Assembly (NCBI GenBank): GCA_032716605.1
Contig: CM064519.1
Location: 20,758,348-20,822,347, forward strand
Direction of reading: 5' to 3'
Length of the DNA stretch: 64,000 bases
DNA from: Paralithodes platypus
Taxonomy: Eukaryota; Arthropoda; Malacostraca; Decapoda; Lithodidae
In this document: positions 20,774 to 32,589 of the stretch, in pieces
Layout: every line of letters starts with the position of its first letter
How positions within the stretch are numbered: the stretch's first letter is position 1
Translations under genes and position numbers: made by a program
The notes under the pieces: generated by a model
The model's input: the letters and a program-made list of their open reading frames with translations, nothing else
What the model was told of the DNA's origin: nothing
Database searches by the model: none

Positions 20774-22000
20774 TCATGGCCCACTCCCTCACCTCATAAG
20801 CCTTTGCTACTGCTGACGGTTCGGCTACTTAGATAACGTCAACTAGAATAGATGCAAGTTGCCTTTGAGATAACCTTGATTTGTCATGTGAAGAGATCCA
20901 CAAATGAGAAGGGTGTAAGGGTGAAGTTTGTTATACTGTACCTAATTATATCATGCCATCACAGGCCACAAAATCAAAGGGAGAGAACACATGATCTTCT
21001 CATTCATACTTGGCTATGAAATCAGGAGCTGGCGCCAGGGAGACCGCACTCAGATCCTCCTTAAAGTGTAATCAGTTATCAGATCTAGCCATGGCCGCAA
21101 GCTCAGATACTCTATGAGCCGTTGCTACAGAAATTAAGAAAACACATTTAGATCATAATTTGTCATATGATGGGTTGACTGTGAAAGGTTTACTAATTAA
21201 CAGGTTTAACACCTTGTCTAGGGACCACTGTGGGAGAATCTGTCTAGATGGAGCTCGTAACTTAAAACAAGTTGTAAGAAAAAAAAACTCTCAACTTTGA
21301 GGGGTAAGTCGGAAGCCAGTGAGATCAAAGAACGGCTCTTTAATGGCTGAGAATTGATTGTGTAGTGTGTTAATTGACAGTTGTTTGTCTTCAAAAGAGT
21401 AATTGAAGTACTTTAAAATTAAACTAACTGAAGCCATGTGTTGGACAGACTCTACAATCCACGTGGTAAATTGTTTCCAATGTTTCTTACTTACAGTTTC
21501 TTACAGTAGATCCTCTGGAAAAGGGCAAACTAGGCCTGTGTATCCAGCTCAGTACCAGTACTTGCACTGCTGCGGTCGTTCACGGTGTTGGCGGCGGCGG
21601 TAGCAGACGCAACATTTTTACTATTCTGTATTTTTGTTTTATAATGTGATTCATACTGTCTAATAGTGGAAGGCATATATTGTTTGGTTAACTTGTCGTG
21701 AACAGGTTGATCATAAGAGCTCCGCCATTTGACTTTGAAAATATCCATAAAGTTAAATCTAGACAAGGCTGCAGGTTGCCAATCTGCTCTAAGTGGAAAG
21801 AAGACGTTGGAAATGGTATTGGAATGGGACACTCGAGAGACAGATGAATGAACCACATATGTGTTGGCCAGACTGGTGCTATAAGGCACACTTGACCCTG
21901 AATTAAGTGGATATGTTGCAACACTTTGTACATTCGTGTGTGTCCGGAGGGGGAAAGAGGTATATCGATAACCACTTGTTCCAAACCTCTGAGAACGCAT
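20774..22000 (-). pseudogene. DIRS A tyrosine recombinase, decayed
   Basis: The minus strand encodes DIFKVKWRSSYDQPVHDKL and MPSTIRQYESH, then, after LINE A3 is skipped, WKQFTTWIVESVQHMASVSL, which together make the SAM-like N-terminal part of a DIRS recombinase. Lower coordinates encode a RVSELAAMAR-like block (about 21120-21080) that contains the first catalytic Arg in this family. Many stops and frame breaks follow. The HxxR/Tyr part is not readable. Confidence 0.6.
21484..21642 (-). mobile_element. LINE family A, copy A3 (159-bp 3' tail)
   Basis: It consists only of the last part of LINE A. AATGT flanks it at 21479-21483 and 21643-21647. Removing it joins the DIRS recombinase words QYESH and WKQFTTW in frame, so the insertion boundaries are certain. 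Confidence 0.92.
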
Positions 22001-22511
22001 CTGTTCCGCCCGCCTGGACCTCGTGCCAGCAGGTCAGAAGCAGGAGGAGTTTTGTCGATTGGTGTGAATTAAAGAGATTTACCTGTGGATCGAACGGCTT
22101 TACCAAGTTGTTGAATGCTGTCTGAGTGATTGCCCATTCGACTAGGGTACCCTGCCCTCGAGATAAGGTGTCCGCCTACAGATTCGCCTTGCCTGGTAGG
22201 TAAGCTGCTTGAATAGTGATATGGTGATGAAGAGTAAGGAAAAATATCGTCTCCGACAATCTCAGGAGCGTGTGAGATTTCGTTGAACCCTATCTGTTGA
22301 TACAGGGCACGGCTGATGTGTTGTCCATGCGAAAGGCTATTACTCTGTGTTGGAGTGAAAGGGTATGATTTTTAGGAAAAATAGAGAGACAACTAGCTCC
22401 TTTGCATTTATGTGATAGAGATTGAGAGAGGTCCAGCGACCTTGGGTCTGGCGACCGTCGGACGATTAGTAACTCCAGCTCAGGGCTCCCGCTGTGTCCA
22501 TGTCGACCCAC
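22001..22511 (-). pseudogene. DIRS A RNase H and downstream domain fragments
   Basis: AFRMDNTSAVPCINR (from about 22335) is the RNase H motif with its Asp, and a YLPGKANL-x-ADTLSRGQ segment (about 22200-22145) is the last RNase H block. This is followed by DPQVNLF and WNKWLSIYLFPPPDT, which correspond to VDLFAS...W-x-YLFPPP in DIRS D, a region usually compared with Dam-like methyltransferases. Stops occur throughout. Confidence 0.6.
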
Positions 22512-23045
22512 ACTGATGGTGGAGGTTCTGACCAGAGGGCTGTCGAGAAAGGAGTCTCAGGTCTTATCCAGAAGCCTAGAAGTCTGATGATACGCTGAGG
22601 GAATGTAATTAGGGTATGAGGTTGATTGACTCGGAAAAGCTCTGTTGTCCAGCCCGATTAAAGTAATTCAGGCGAAGTTTGTCCAACGGAACAGGTAGCT
22701 GAACCCAATGTATTGACCCTATTAATGACTCCCACAGTCGTTTGGTAATTGTTTTTTGCATACTTGCAGTAGTCAGGCATTGGATGTTGTATGTTGTATG
22801 GTGAGTGATTGGTCTCCCAATTGAGGTATACCCAGGGTTCCCACTTTACTAACCAGACTTTGGCTGCTGTGTTATTTGTTGTATTGTTATCATCTTGAAA
22901 GAGTGGTTTACAATAAACTTGTTGAGGATTGATAATTCTATGAACTGTAGGCTATCTCGTTTTGAGACTAGAATTAAGTGAGACAGAAAAACTTTTGATG
23001 TGGGAGGAATGTTCACTAGAATTCCTCACTGAAGCATCGTTTGTA

Positions 23046-24014
23046 CAGTAAAAGTCCGTTAATCCGACGACCGATGATTCGAATCTCCCAATAGTCCGAA
23101 TTTTTCAATTTGAGGCCAAATCCGAATTCACCCGATGGTCCGAATTTCAAGAAGTCCCAAAGTCCCCTTTTTGAGGCATTTGGCCACTCAAATGACACAT
23201 AATGGAGCACACACATATCATATGTTCATGAATTCACTTTAAAAGTTTACCATTGTCATTGTAGCCTATTATCTACTTCAAAACATTCAGATTAATGGTC
23301 AAAGGAAGCTACTGATATAATCGTAAACACCTTCGTCTTCTTCTTCTTCCACATCGTCTGCTAGAGAGTTTGTTTTGCTCTTGAACGCATCCTTGGGACG
23401 CTCCGATGCGCTACTGGCTTGCACCGCATTTTCTGCAAGCGCATTCAGTCTTGAGCTTGAAAACGCACCTTTGGACGTATTAGTCTTGAGCTTGAAAACG
23501 CACCTTTGGATGTTCCGATACGCTACTATTTATAGTTCAGTGATCGGAGCATCCCAAGGGTGCTTTCAAGACAACAAGACAAGGGTGCTTTCAATACAAT
23601 ATAATATAACAGAGCACGTCACAAAAGGAAAATCACAAAAGGAAAATTACAAGAACCTCTCAGGGAAGTGCCGTTGTTAAGGCATTACTTCCCGAACCAC
23701 ATCTGATCTTCAAGACCAAGACAAACTCGCTAGTAGACGGAAGAAGAAGAAGACGTTTATATCAGCAGATTCCTTTGACCATTAATCTGAATGTTTTGAA
23801 GTAGTTAATAGGCTACAATGACAATGGTAAACTTTTGAAGTGATTTCATGAACATATGATATGTGTGTGTGCACCATTGTGTCATTTGGGTGGCCTAATG
23901 TCTCAATGTTTTCGTCATACACAGGTTCATAGGGGTAAAGTCCGATAATCCGAAAAATCCACTAATCCCAACGAGAGCCGGTCCGCTGCCCTTCGGATTA
24001 ACGGAAGTTTACTG
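23046..24014. mobile_element. Pogo-like MITE P4 with long inverted arms
   Basis: Ends CAGTAAAAGTCCGTTAATCC and (inward from right) CAGTAAACTTCCGTTAATCC are flanked by TA at 23044-23045 and 24015-24016. The inversion extends for roughly 330 bp on each side (for example CCATTGTCATTGTAGCC at about 23250 against GGCTACAATGACAATGG at about 23811). The centre repeats AACGCATCCTTGGGACGCTC-like words. TCCGAAT/TCCGATAATCC words cluster near both ends. No transposase. Confidence 0.88.
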
Positions 24015-24249
24015 TATTAGTGTTTGCACATTTACTGGTATGAGACGTTGTTTACGTACTGACGAAGGAACGGTCGTCTCTTCCAGTCCCAAAACAGACC
24101 ATTCTTTATTAAATGTCTGGCCCAAGTCCCTTTTGGTCATGCTGTGTAACTGGCCTGGAAAGAATCGGTCATGCCTTGAGATATAATGTGATGCAAGGCT
24201 AAGATGAACGAAGCTAGTTAATTGAACCGGTGTGTGCTCTTGGATGGTC

Positions 24250-25070
24250 AGACTGTTGTTGTTGGTGTGTCTGATTCTGTCTAATTTGCTGTCTGTGGTT
24301 GAATTAACCAGTCTGCCCCGACTACTGTGGCCTGTTGAGTGTCGTTGAGATCTGAATTTAATAAAGTTAGTACGGGAGAACCTTAGAGACGGTTATAAAA
24401 GACGGTTATAGTGCTGATACTGTACTTCAGACCAAGTAGTTGTGGGGGCTAATCTGTTAGAATAGATGGAGAGATCAAGATTCTAGTCTTGATGTCTTTG
24501 GGCAGAGTTTTTTAGATAGAAAGATACAGAGGTCTTGACGTGCTTTGGACGTCATGAAAAAGGGGCTGTTCTGACATCTCCTACTGTCAGAAGGGTGTTG
24601 CAAAGATAGACTTTCTCTTATGTGTGATAATGTTGTCCTAGAGTATGCATCATGAATAGAATCTGCCACTCCTCACTAGTGTGAGTGAGTTGTCTGCAAA
24701 ACAAAAGGTTGGATAATCGCCTATGGGTTGTTTATCGGAGATTGTAGTCATTCCCCAACCTTTCGTTCTTAAGAAATGTCCTCGTTAATTATGAGGACCC
24801 GGGGTCAAGGATATGACTCAGCCAAATTGCCAGAATAAGTCTGTGTGATTAAGAGGTGTGTGGGGAAATGGTTGATTGAGCACCGTGAAAGTTATTCCGT
24901 AATAAAGGATAGATAAAATTATCTACCTGGAGAATTCTAGTATGTGAATGTGGAACTCCGGCGAAGTAGGCAATGAATAGATATCTATGAGGCCCCCTTC
25001 CTCAGTCTACTTCCTCTGCAACTCGGACTCAGAGAGAACGCGGGGATCTCCTAATGACCGGAGATGTAAT
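24250..25070 (-). pseudogene. DIRS A gag-like C-terminal fragment
   Basis: MADSIHDAYSRTTLSHIRES and TSKARQDLCIFLSKKL match, in spacing and residues, the AIADADARRSVELSRR and VRARQDLRMSLVRKL segments of the DIRS D gag-like protein. A basic SQRHSTGHSSRGRL tail follows. It is broken by stops and ends abruptly at the edge of DIRS B. Confidence 0.5.
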
Positions 25071-25073
25071 TAT

Positions 25074-25432
25074 TACGGGTTTGATAACCCGTAGGGAAGG
25101 AAGGAAAACCTTCTATTTAGGAGTGGTTCCGTAGTCAATGACGAAGAGACTATACTATATATAGGCTGAGATTCCGGGACCCGTTCGGGATTCCCCGGAG
25201 TTCTTATCACAACCGTTGCGTATATAGCATAAAAACAATCCTTGGTTAATACCCATTAAATCTTACCAAGGGCTCGTCATTGAAAATGAATACCACTAGA
25301 AATAAAATTTTAAAGAAGAATCTATCATTTCAAACCTTCCGGTGCCTCAGCCCTCCAGCTGTGCTGTCGTCATGCTTCCCTTGCACATGATGCCAGATTT
25401 TCTAGCGTGTTTATCAGCCTCAAATGTTATAT
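25074..25432 (-). repeat. DIRS B right extension and right terminal repeat
   Basis: The extension holds the palindrome ACGGGTTTGATAACCCGT and reaches 25113. The repeat proper starts TATTTAGGAGTGGTTCC and contains CATTAAATCTTACCAAGGGC and TCAGCCCTCCAGCTGTGCTG, all found inverted at 34532-34837 with few differences. Confidence 0.85.
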
Positions 25433-25472
25433 CAAGTTGGGCATGGGAAGGGGAAGGTGGGAGGGAACCTTT

Positions 25473-25580
25473 GCGTCATTGACTACGGAACCACTCCTAA
25501 ATAGAAGGTTTTCCTTCCTTCCCTACGGGTTGTCAAACCCGTAATTTAGTATTGGTTCCTTCGTCAATGACGAAGAGCCT
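25473..25580 (-). repeat. DIRS B internal complementary region
   Basis: The first about 70 bp are the reverse complement of the right extension and terminus (one clear mismatch, GTTTGAT versus GTTTGAC). The rest, TTTAGTATTGGTTCCTTCG onward to GAAGAGCCT, equals the left terminus at 34837. It thus carries a copy of the joined ends expected of a circular intermediate. Confidence 0.85.
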
Positions 25581-26119
25581 AGAATATCACGACCGGAGGT
25601 GGGACATCAGATGCTCAACGTATCCAGAGAGAACCAATTAACAGATAGGCTGACACCGGGAGAAATTCAAATTACTGTATTAGAGAAAGAAGAGGCGGGT
25701 ATACTGGGAAGCCTCATAAAGAAGGAAAGATGGAAGAATAGTCATAACTTAAAATGTGTTGAGGAGAACAAGATGTAAAAATTTGTATGAAAGGATGCTT
25801 TAATGTCAAAACATCTCATACTATAATGCTCCTGAAGCTGTGCAACAAGTTAGCAAGCGTATTTCTTGCTTGCATTGGTATAAAAAAAAAAAATTAACTA
25901 TTTGTTCATACTTTTTCAGTACATACAACTCGTACTTATTCCTTATAGAAGAAAACTCTTTGTCTTCGTATACTTATTTATGTTCTACATCCCCCCCCCC
26001 CTTTTTTTTTTTTTTTTTTTTTGGAGATTCCGAAGGAGGAAAGGAGAACCAGACTCATTCAGTGCATACAACTCGTACTATTTTCTATAGAAGAAAAATC
26101 CTTTGTCTTCTTACTTAGT

Positions 26120-26479
26120 CATGGTAGTAAAACTCTTTCAGTGTGACGCCTATTGCCTGATAGTGGTTACTGACTATTAGGCCTTCGATTTAGGGTGAAA
26201 GATAGGATCGTATTTTTCCCTTAGCCATTTGGCCCGGAAAACGTCCATAATGCAAAAGTTAGAGAAATCTGAAGGCTTCCAGCTTGGTCCAAGAGGAATT
26301 GAGAGATTGGAAATTCCACTGGAGACGGGCACTATAGGCTCAGGCGGTTGTATCCCTCTTGTGTGGGCCAAATTGGCGCAAAGTGACACACTAGACCCTT
26401 GTCTGATTGTGCATCTGAGGGTCGTGCCTGGGGGAGGGAACAGGTAGATGGACGACCCTGTGTTCTGTAGCTGACACAT
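26120..26479 (-). pseudogene. DIRS B post-RNase H domain and recombinase N-terminus
   Basis: NTGSSIYLFPPPGTTLRC matches the YLFPPP block of DIRS D. It is followed by NLAHTRGIQPPEPIVPV and CIMDVFRAKWLREKYDP, equivalent to DIFKVKW in copy A, i.e. the start of the tyrosine recombinase. The catalytic part between 26120 and 25580 is not recognisable. Confidence 0.55.
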
Positions 26480-26522
26480 ACTTTAGCCTATGCATACTTT
26501 TGTTTTATATATTGAAAATCAC

Positions 26523-26943
26523 TATGGACGTTGGTTGAGAGACTCAGACCAAGAGTGAGAGCAGTGGAAATGAATTACTTAAGGAGTGCGTGCGGAGTTA
26601 CATGGAGGGATAGACAGACTAATGAGGAAGTAAGAAGGAAGTGTGGTGTGGAGGTAGATGTGCTGGAAAGTGTGAAAAGGAACAACTTGAGATGGTTCGG
26701 CCATATGGAACGTATGGAAAGCGAGAGAATGACTAAGAGGGTGTACGAGAGCGAGGTGGAGGGACAGAGGGGGAGAGGTAGACCGAATATGAGGTGGAAG
26801 GATGGAGTGAGGAACTACATGAACGAAGGCGGTGCTGGTTGGGGGGAGGGGCGTCGACTGACTGGGGACAGAGGTGCATGGGGGCGGTTCGTTCGTGGCC
26901 ACCCCTTCGGGGATCACGGCGTCAGGCAATAGATAGATAGATA
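26523..26943 (+). mobile_element. RTE-like LINE family B, copy B1, 3' fragment
   Basis: It starts inside the C-terminal region (TWTLVERLRPRVRAVEMNYL type) and ends with GGCGTCAGGCAATAGATAGA, a GATA-type tail. GAAAATCAC occurs just before and just after (near 26513 and 26945) and is the likely target duplication. It encodes RWFGHMERMESERMTKRVY and GDRGAWGRFVRGHPFGDHG. Confidence 0.88.
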
Positions 26944-27080
26944 GAAAATCACCCATAACATATATATGCAATACAAAGTTAGCAGATATTTTCCTTCCAA
27001 TTTTGTCAATTAATAATTGATAATTGTTTATAATTATGTTTGTAGTCATTATAGGCTGCATATGGACCTACCCTTTATTA

Positions 27081-28200
27081 CTATACTGTACTATACAAGA
27101 ACGTAGTGTAGTCGTATACTGTATAAGAAAATTGTGTAGAATCACACAAACCTTGAGATAAACTGTACATCTTATAGGTGTTTGGTATAGTGATGTCTAC
27201 AGTCGTAGCTCTGGCGCTAGTTCCGAAGCGTTCACCAGAGGTCTCAAGGAATTGTCGGTAGGGAGAATTGACCACAAAAGCGGCCAGTCCCTGCACTGGG
27301 GTTATTGACCACCGGGTTATAGATTGAGGGGTCTTTGCTAATGTGTGGAATACCAAAAGGTCTACTTGTGGATGGGAAGGAAGAGTCGGCTTGGCGAAAG
27401 CTTCCTGTTTGAGTGCCCATACCACTGGAGTAGCCTACTCTTGCCCCGGGATAAGGTGTCGCCCCAAAGGTTGGCCCTTCCCGGGAGGTACTAGGCTGAA
27501 ATGTAGGGGTGAATCCGCTTGCTGAAAGCTTCTTGTGTGAGTGCTCGTTCCACTGACTTGCACTTGCACCGGGATAAGGTGTCCGTAAGAAATCTTTGAT
27601 CTCTTGTGAAGAACGGAATGTGCCAAAAGGCATCCTTGAGGTTCAACGTTATCAGTCACACGTCCTGATGAAGGAGTAGCCGTATCCGAGGCACTGTGAG
27701 CATGCAAAATCTGTAATTTTGAGTGAGGAGAGGTCTCTGCCTGGTCTCATCTTTAAGCTGTCTCATTTGGGAACAAGAAACGTGCGGGATAGGAAAACTG
27801 TGGTTCCTTTTAGAACTGGCACTAATACCATCGGCTTTAATCATTCTTTGATTACTTCTATGACGTTTGGTGAAAGTATCATTGTATTGTTGTGCAGATC
27901 ACATATGACAAGCAGCAAATCTATGGTCCTCATTTGGAACTTTATTGGGGCAATTGCAGTGATGGTTAGAGCAAATTTTGCCGCCTCTACTGCCCATTCC
28001 ACCCACGGACCTTGTCCCACTCCTTCTAAGGTAACATGCGAGACTGAGGGTCTGTAGCAACAGTTTCTATCTTTGTAGAACACACTGAGGAGGGACTTTA
28101 TAGCATTAAGAGCAGCAAGCTTAGAAAACTCTGACCGAGGCTCCCGGGATGTTGTGGCAGAAAACATTGGGGCAGGGTTGTCCACAAAACTGAATATCAC
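27081..28200 (-). pseudogene. DIRS B gag end, RT start and RNase H/downstream domain fused by deletions
   Basis: In minus-strand order: GPWVEWAVEAAKFALTIT (gag; D has GPWVEWEAEAQTF), then RPLLTQNYRFCMLTVPRIR (RT fingers; D has ESFRMLTVHQIR) and a LKDAFWHIPF motif-A-like word. The sequence then leaps to two copies of an RNase H end (DTLSRCK, ANLWGDTLSRGK) and HPQVDLLVFHTLAK, which aligns with HPQVDLFASEETHK in D. The RT palm with the YxDD box is absent, and the gag to RT distance is shortened from about 1.1 kb to 0.25 kb relative to D. Confidence 0.6.
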
Positions 28201-28764
28201 ACCTGGAAGGGAAATGAGGCACGACTATTTCCATTCCCCGCCTTTCAGCATCTTTTGCTCGCAAATGTTTTAACTCATTTACCTCGAGGACCCCGGCTTG
28301 AGGGACCTGGTAAAGTTCAGGGATACCTGTCTCCGCGTCTTCCGGAATAGGAGGATCACTGATTGGTTGTCAAACTCGGACAGGATCATAAAGCAAAGAC
28401 ATTGGCTTGTTGGGAAACCCCGGGTCCTCCTCAAGGGCACCCGGAGTGAAGGGGTTAGGAATAGCCCCACCTGTCAAGGGTGGGAATCACTACTGATTCA
28501 CCGGTTAGGGAACACTAGGACCAATTGACCCTGAGGGACGAGGCGGTGTGGTGGTCTTTATTCATATAAGGACAGGTTGTAAAGAAACAGTAGGTAGCGT
28601 AGAAGGCATTAGCTGAGAGGACAGCCTAACCTGGGGAGTCAGAGACTCTTGTCTCTGACTAAACTTGGACTTAATTGCTGCTAGAACCTTTGTTTGGAAC
28701 AGGGTCTCCAACTTCATTGGGACGTGGGCAAAAGAATGTTTAGGAAACTCACGTAGGCATTATG

Positions 28765-29300
28765 GATAATGTCTGGGACTTAGGATATGTAACCTTTTAC
28801 ATCACTCCAAATATTGAGCAAAACCTAAGGCGCCCCAGCCGCAGTTATGTGGCCAATCAGATTGTGATGTTTCACGAAGGGTGCACAGTTTGTACACTTC
28901 TTAGTAGCCCACTAGCTAGCGTACAATCAACACAAGACAGATGGCGGACATACTTCGTACTTCCAAGAAGGGGGAATTTGTTGCATCTTGTGAACCCGAA
29001 CCACTGCACAATGGTCGTGGCGATTACAAGAGAGAGCTGCTGCTCATCAGGCCAAGAATTAATGTTACATAATACTAGAGCAAAGAACAAAATCATGTAC
29101 CGGCTCGTCATGCATAAGGCCTATGGAATGCCGAGTAGCCTGTTGGCTATATGAATGCAGTAAAAGAAGTTAGAACGGGGTAGCATATCAGCTGCATCTT
29201 ATATAAAGATGGATTAGAATGGGATAGTCGATGGTTATCATTAATATGATTAGAGTATCCCCCCCCCTTTCTCTCATTCGTGGTTCTACATTGAGAACCC
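28765..29300 (-). pseudogene. DIRS B gag N-terminal zinc-finger-like fragment, copy 1
   Basis: Minus-strand KYVRHLSCVDCTLASGLLRS resembles the Cys-rich start of the DIRS D gag-like protein (CIKCVKCLDRSRGLW). The surrounding sequence, including GTTATGTGGCC and AATGTTACATAAT, recurs diverged at 31967-32520, so this segment is duplicated in B about 3.2 kb apart. Confidence 0.45.
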
Positions 29301-29941
29301 AAGGTGAAGACTTTTAACAGCGACTCAACCAGAAATTACGTTGGGCAACACCTGGCGGTGAATAGCCTATTGGCTATATGAATGCCGTAAAAGAGGTTAG
29401 AGTAGAGTAGCGTATCTGCTATCTCTTATATAAATTCATTGTCCTCCATTGAGAACTTATGGGAAAGATGTTTATCATTGACCCGGAAAGACACGCCGTT
29501 GGGCAGCACCCGGAGATGGAGGTGAAGCCCGAAGACCTTCATAGCAACCCGATCGGGAATACGGAACCGGAGAGAGTGGACCGTAGCTAAGAGTCAAGGT
29601 CTATTTCAGTTCAATTCAATTCGAGAGACTGTAATTGCAATTTGCAGTAACTTAAGTTATAACAATGGAATAATAATAATAATAATCAGTAGATTATCAA
29701 TGTCACCGGAGGTCCGTTGGGTACCCGGTACCCGGACACCATTGGTTAGTCCGTATATATCAATTCAATATTGGGCTTATAATAGTGATAGTATCCGGAG
29801 GAAGCTTTTCTTCTCATCTGTCCCTAATAGCCCACTGGGGCACAGGAGTCCCGCCGACTCCAGGGCTCGAAGTTTCCGAACTATTTCCATGTCAGAAGTG
29901 ATAACATAAGTAAGCAGGAACCTTTTAGCACCTGGCTTATA

Positions 29942-30429
29942 CAGCGGACCCTCGGGTAACACGGTTTTTCATAAAGCGGTTTTGCTCTAACACGGGTACC
30001 TCAAATGTGATGAGTCACCTGTAACACGGTATTTTCCTTGCTCTAACACGGTTTGCCTTGGCTCGGGGAAGTTGGGGAACGCCACTGACTTAGTTTGCCT
30101 TCCCACCCATGCTTAGGCAGACAAAACCGAGCGGTCCAAGTGTATTTTATGTGCCAGCCCACCCCTCTAGACCACCCTTACCTACCTTTTTGTTGCTATA
30201 TCATATTTTATGCATATGGCATGTGAAATATGGTTGAGTGTTGCTTGGTCGGTATTTTGAGTGATTTGTGGTAGGTTTTAGGGTAGAGAATGCTCAAAAA
30301 GGGGACTTTGGGCAAGTTGCTAGAACGAAATGGCTTAATTCCTATATAACCTATGCTTTACGTAACACGGTTTTGCGTAACACGGTGTCATGGCAGGACA
30401 AATTACCAGTGTTACCCGAGGGCCAACTG
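29942..30429. mobile_element. Pogo/Tigger-like MITE P5 with reiterated TAACACGG
   Basis: Ends CAGCGGACCCTCGGGTAACAC and (inward from right) CAGTTGGCCCTCGGGTAACAC are flanked by TA at 29940-29941 and 30430-30431. TAACACGG occurs at least seven times, mostly within 110 bp of the ends. It is inserted in a unit of the 137-bp satellite. The end resembles known Tigger ends of the CAGTTGxCCCT type (recalled, not searched). Confidence 0.87.
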
Positions 30430-30431
30430 TA

Positions 30432-31455
30432 TATTGAAAAATGAAGTGAAGCCATCGAAAAACTTCATAATATAATTTCAATATTTGGCTTATGATAGGG
30501 ATAGTACCCGGAGGAAACTTTTCCTTTATAGTTCAATAATAGCCCACACTATTGGCACCCAGCATATACATTGAAAAATGAAGTAAATCCAACGAAATTC
30601 TTCCTACTATAACGTTAATGTTTGGCTTATAATAGGGATAGGAACCGAAGCAAACATTGTTCCTTATAGTTCAACAATAGCGGAACCATTGGCCCCCCGC
30701 TTATGCATTGAATAATGAAGTAAATCCATGGAAAAACTTCGAATTATAAAGTCAATATTTGGCTTATAATAGGGATAGTACCCAGAGGAAGCGTTGGTCC
30801 TTATCCTTCAACAACAGTGGAACCCTTGGCACCCCGCTTAAAAATTGAAAAATGAAGGAAATCCCTCTAACCAATTCCTAATATACATTCAATATTTGGT
30901 TTTCAATAGGGATCGTACCCGGAGGAAATTATGTTCCTTATAGTCCAATAATAGCGGAACCATTGGTCCCCAGCTTATTCATTGAAAAATGAAGTAAATC
31001 CCTCGAAAACTCCTAATATACTGTCAATATTTGGTTTATAATAGGGATAGTACCCGGAGGAAACGGTGTTTCTTATAGTTCGATAATAGCGGAACCATTG
31101 GCCCCCAGCTTATCTATTGACAAATGAAGTAAATCCACCGAAAAACTTCATATAATACTTATATCTAGGAAGATACCAATCTATCTCTTGTACTGTAACT
31201 TTCAGTAGAGTGAGGCTCTGAGCTATAGCCTATTGGCCACTTCCGCGCTCGATGTGACGAGCGTGAGAAAACTTCATAATATCGAGTCAATATTTGGCTT
31301 AAAAATAGGAATAGTATCCGGAGAAACATTGTTCCTTATAGGTTAACAATATCGGAACCATTGTTCCCCCCCCCCCCCCCCGCTTATATGTTGAAAAATG
31401 AAGTAAATCCCTCGAAAAACTTCATAATATAATATTTATATATCTATATATCTAT
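30432..31455. repeat. 137-bp satellite in DIRS B 5' region
   Basis: Units of about 137 bp share GAAAAATGAAGTAAATCC, AATATTTGGCTTATAATAGG and TACCCGGAGGAAAC (near 30508, 30640, 30780, 30917, 31054 and 31315). An outlying unit at 29765-29940 precedes the P5 insertion. A C14 run sits at about 31368. Confidence 0.85.
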
Positions 31456-31746
31456 ATAGGAAGAGATCATCTATCTCTTATATTATAAAATTTAGTAGTG
31501 ATGCTCGAGCTAGGCCTATTGGCCGCTTCCGTGATCGCGCGCTCGCGTGAGAATATCCCGATATAAGAATCCATAAGTAGAGTCCAGAGCATATCCGCTC
31601 AAATTAATGTTACCAGTGTGTAACTATGAAAGTGTAGAATAATTTGATATATCAGCAAATAAGTAGTGATCACGTAAACTGCAGACTATGTACATAATAC
31701 GTATCTGCCATAACTTATATAAGAATGGATTCCAGGGGGATATATT

Positions 31747-32520
31747 CTATCGGCTATCATGAATACGATTAGAGTGCCATCTAATCGGGATAGTATCCTG
31801 AGGAAAACATTGTTCCTCATCTTTATCTAGGTCAAGCCTAACAAGTTTGGGGCGAGGACAGTTAGGGGAGGAAGTGCCTTTTAACTCTGTAGGTATAGAC
31901 CACTTTTTAGGGGTTTCTGTTGTGGAAGACAGAGCGTCCAGTAAGAAATAAACATAGTCCCTACTGACCATGTCTGGGACTTTTTTTTTTTTTTTTTTTT
32001 AGTTGAGGATATATAAACTTTCACTTCATCCCAAATGTTTAGTAATACCTGAGTCGCCCCCGCTGCTGTTATGTGGCCACTCGGATTGTGGTAGTGTTAC
32101 ACGAAGAGTGCACAATTTGTACATTTTTTAGGAGCCCACTTAGTCAATGTACGATTCACACAAGACATCTGGCGTACATACCTCGTCAGTTGTGGCTCAG
32201 GTGAGGGGGCGGAGATTACTGAGAAGAGATATAGCCCACCTGTCAGAAAAAGGCCAAGAATCAATGTTACATAATATAAGAGCAAAGAACCAAAGCATGT
32301 ACCAGTTCCTTATGTATAAGGCTCATATAATGTCGAGTAGCCTGCTGGCCCTATGAATGTTTTAAAGAATTTAGAGTAGGGTAGCATATTCGCTACATCG
32401 TATATAAGAATGGATTTAAGTGGGATAGTCTATAGGCTATCATAAATGCCACTGGAGTACTCTCCTCCCTTCTTTTTCCATTCATTGTTCTACATTGAGA
32501 ACTCGGAGGGAAACGTTGGT
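31747..32520 (-). pseudogene. DIRS B gag N-terminal fragment, copy 2
   Basis: RYVRQMSCVNRTLTKWAPKKCTNCALFV retains a C-x-x-C pair like C46-C49 of the D protein. It is followed at lower coordinates by SRDYVYFLLDALSSTTETPK. A T20 run (about 31982) splits it. It is parallel to the fragment at 28765-29300. Confidence 0.45.
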
Positions 32521-32589
32521 CTTTAATTTAACCGGAACCTTTTGGTACATCGGATGTTTGTTTCTGAAGGAAAACATTGTTCCCCCCCC

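Larger units (their letters stand above)
20774..25070 (-). mobile_element. DIRS copy A coding region remnant
   Basis: Minus-strand relics run in DIRS order from gag C-terminus (about 25070-24250) through RNase H and the following domain (22511-22000) to a tyrosine recombinase (22000-20774). It is interrupted by LINE A3 and pogo-like P4, and its 5' part is lost where DIRS B begins at about 25074. RT between 24250 and 22510 is too decayed to read with confidence. Confidence 0.65.

Noticed and set aside
26929..26945. GATA microsatellites as regulatory GATA-factor clusters (also 43213-43240, 45511-45525, 51480-51500)
   Set aside because: Each is the 3' tail of a LINE B copy.
27343..27707. Apparent repeat protein (PYPGA and SxRQADS repeats)
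   Set aside because: It is the wrong frame of duplicated DIRS RNase H ends; the neighbouring frame reads DTLSRG.
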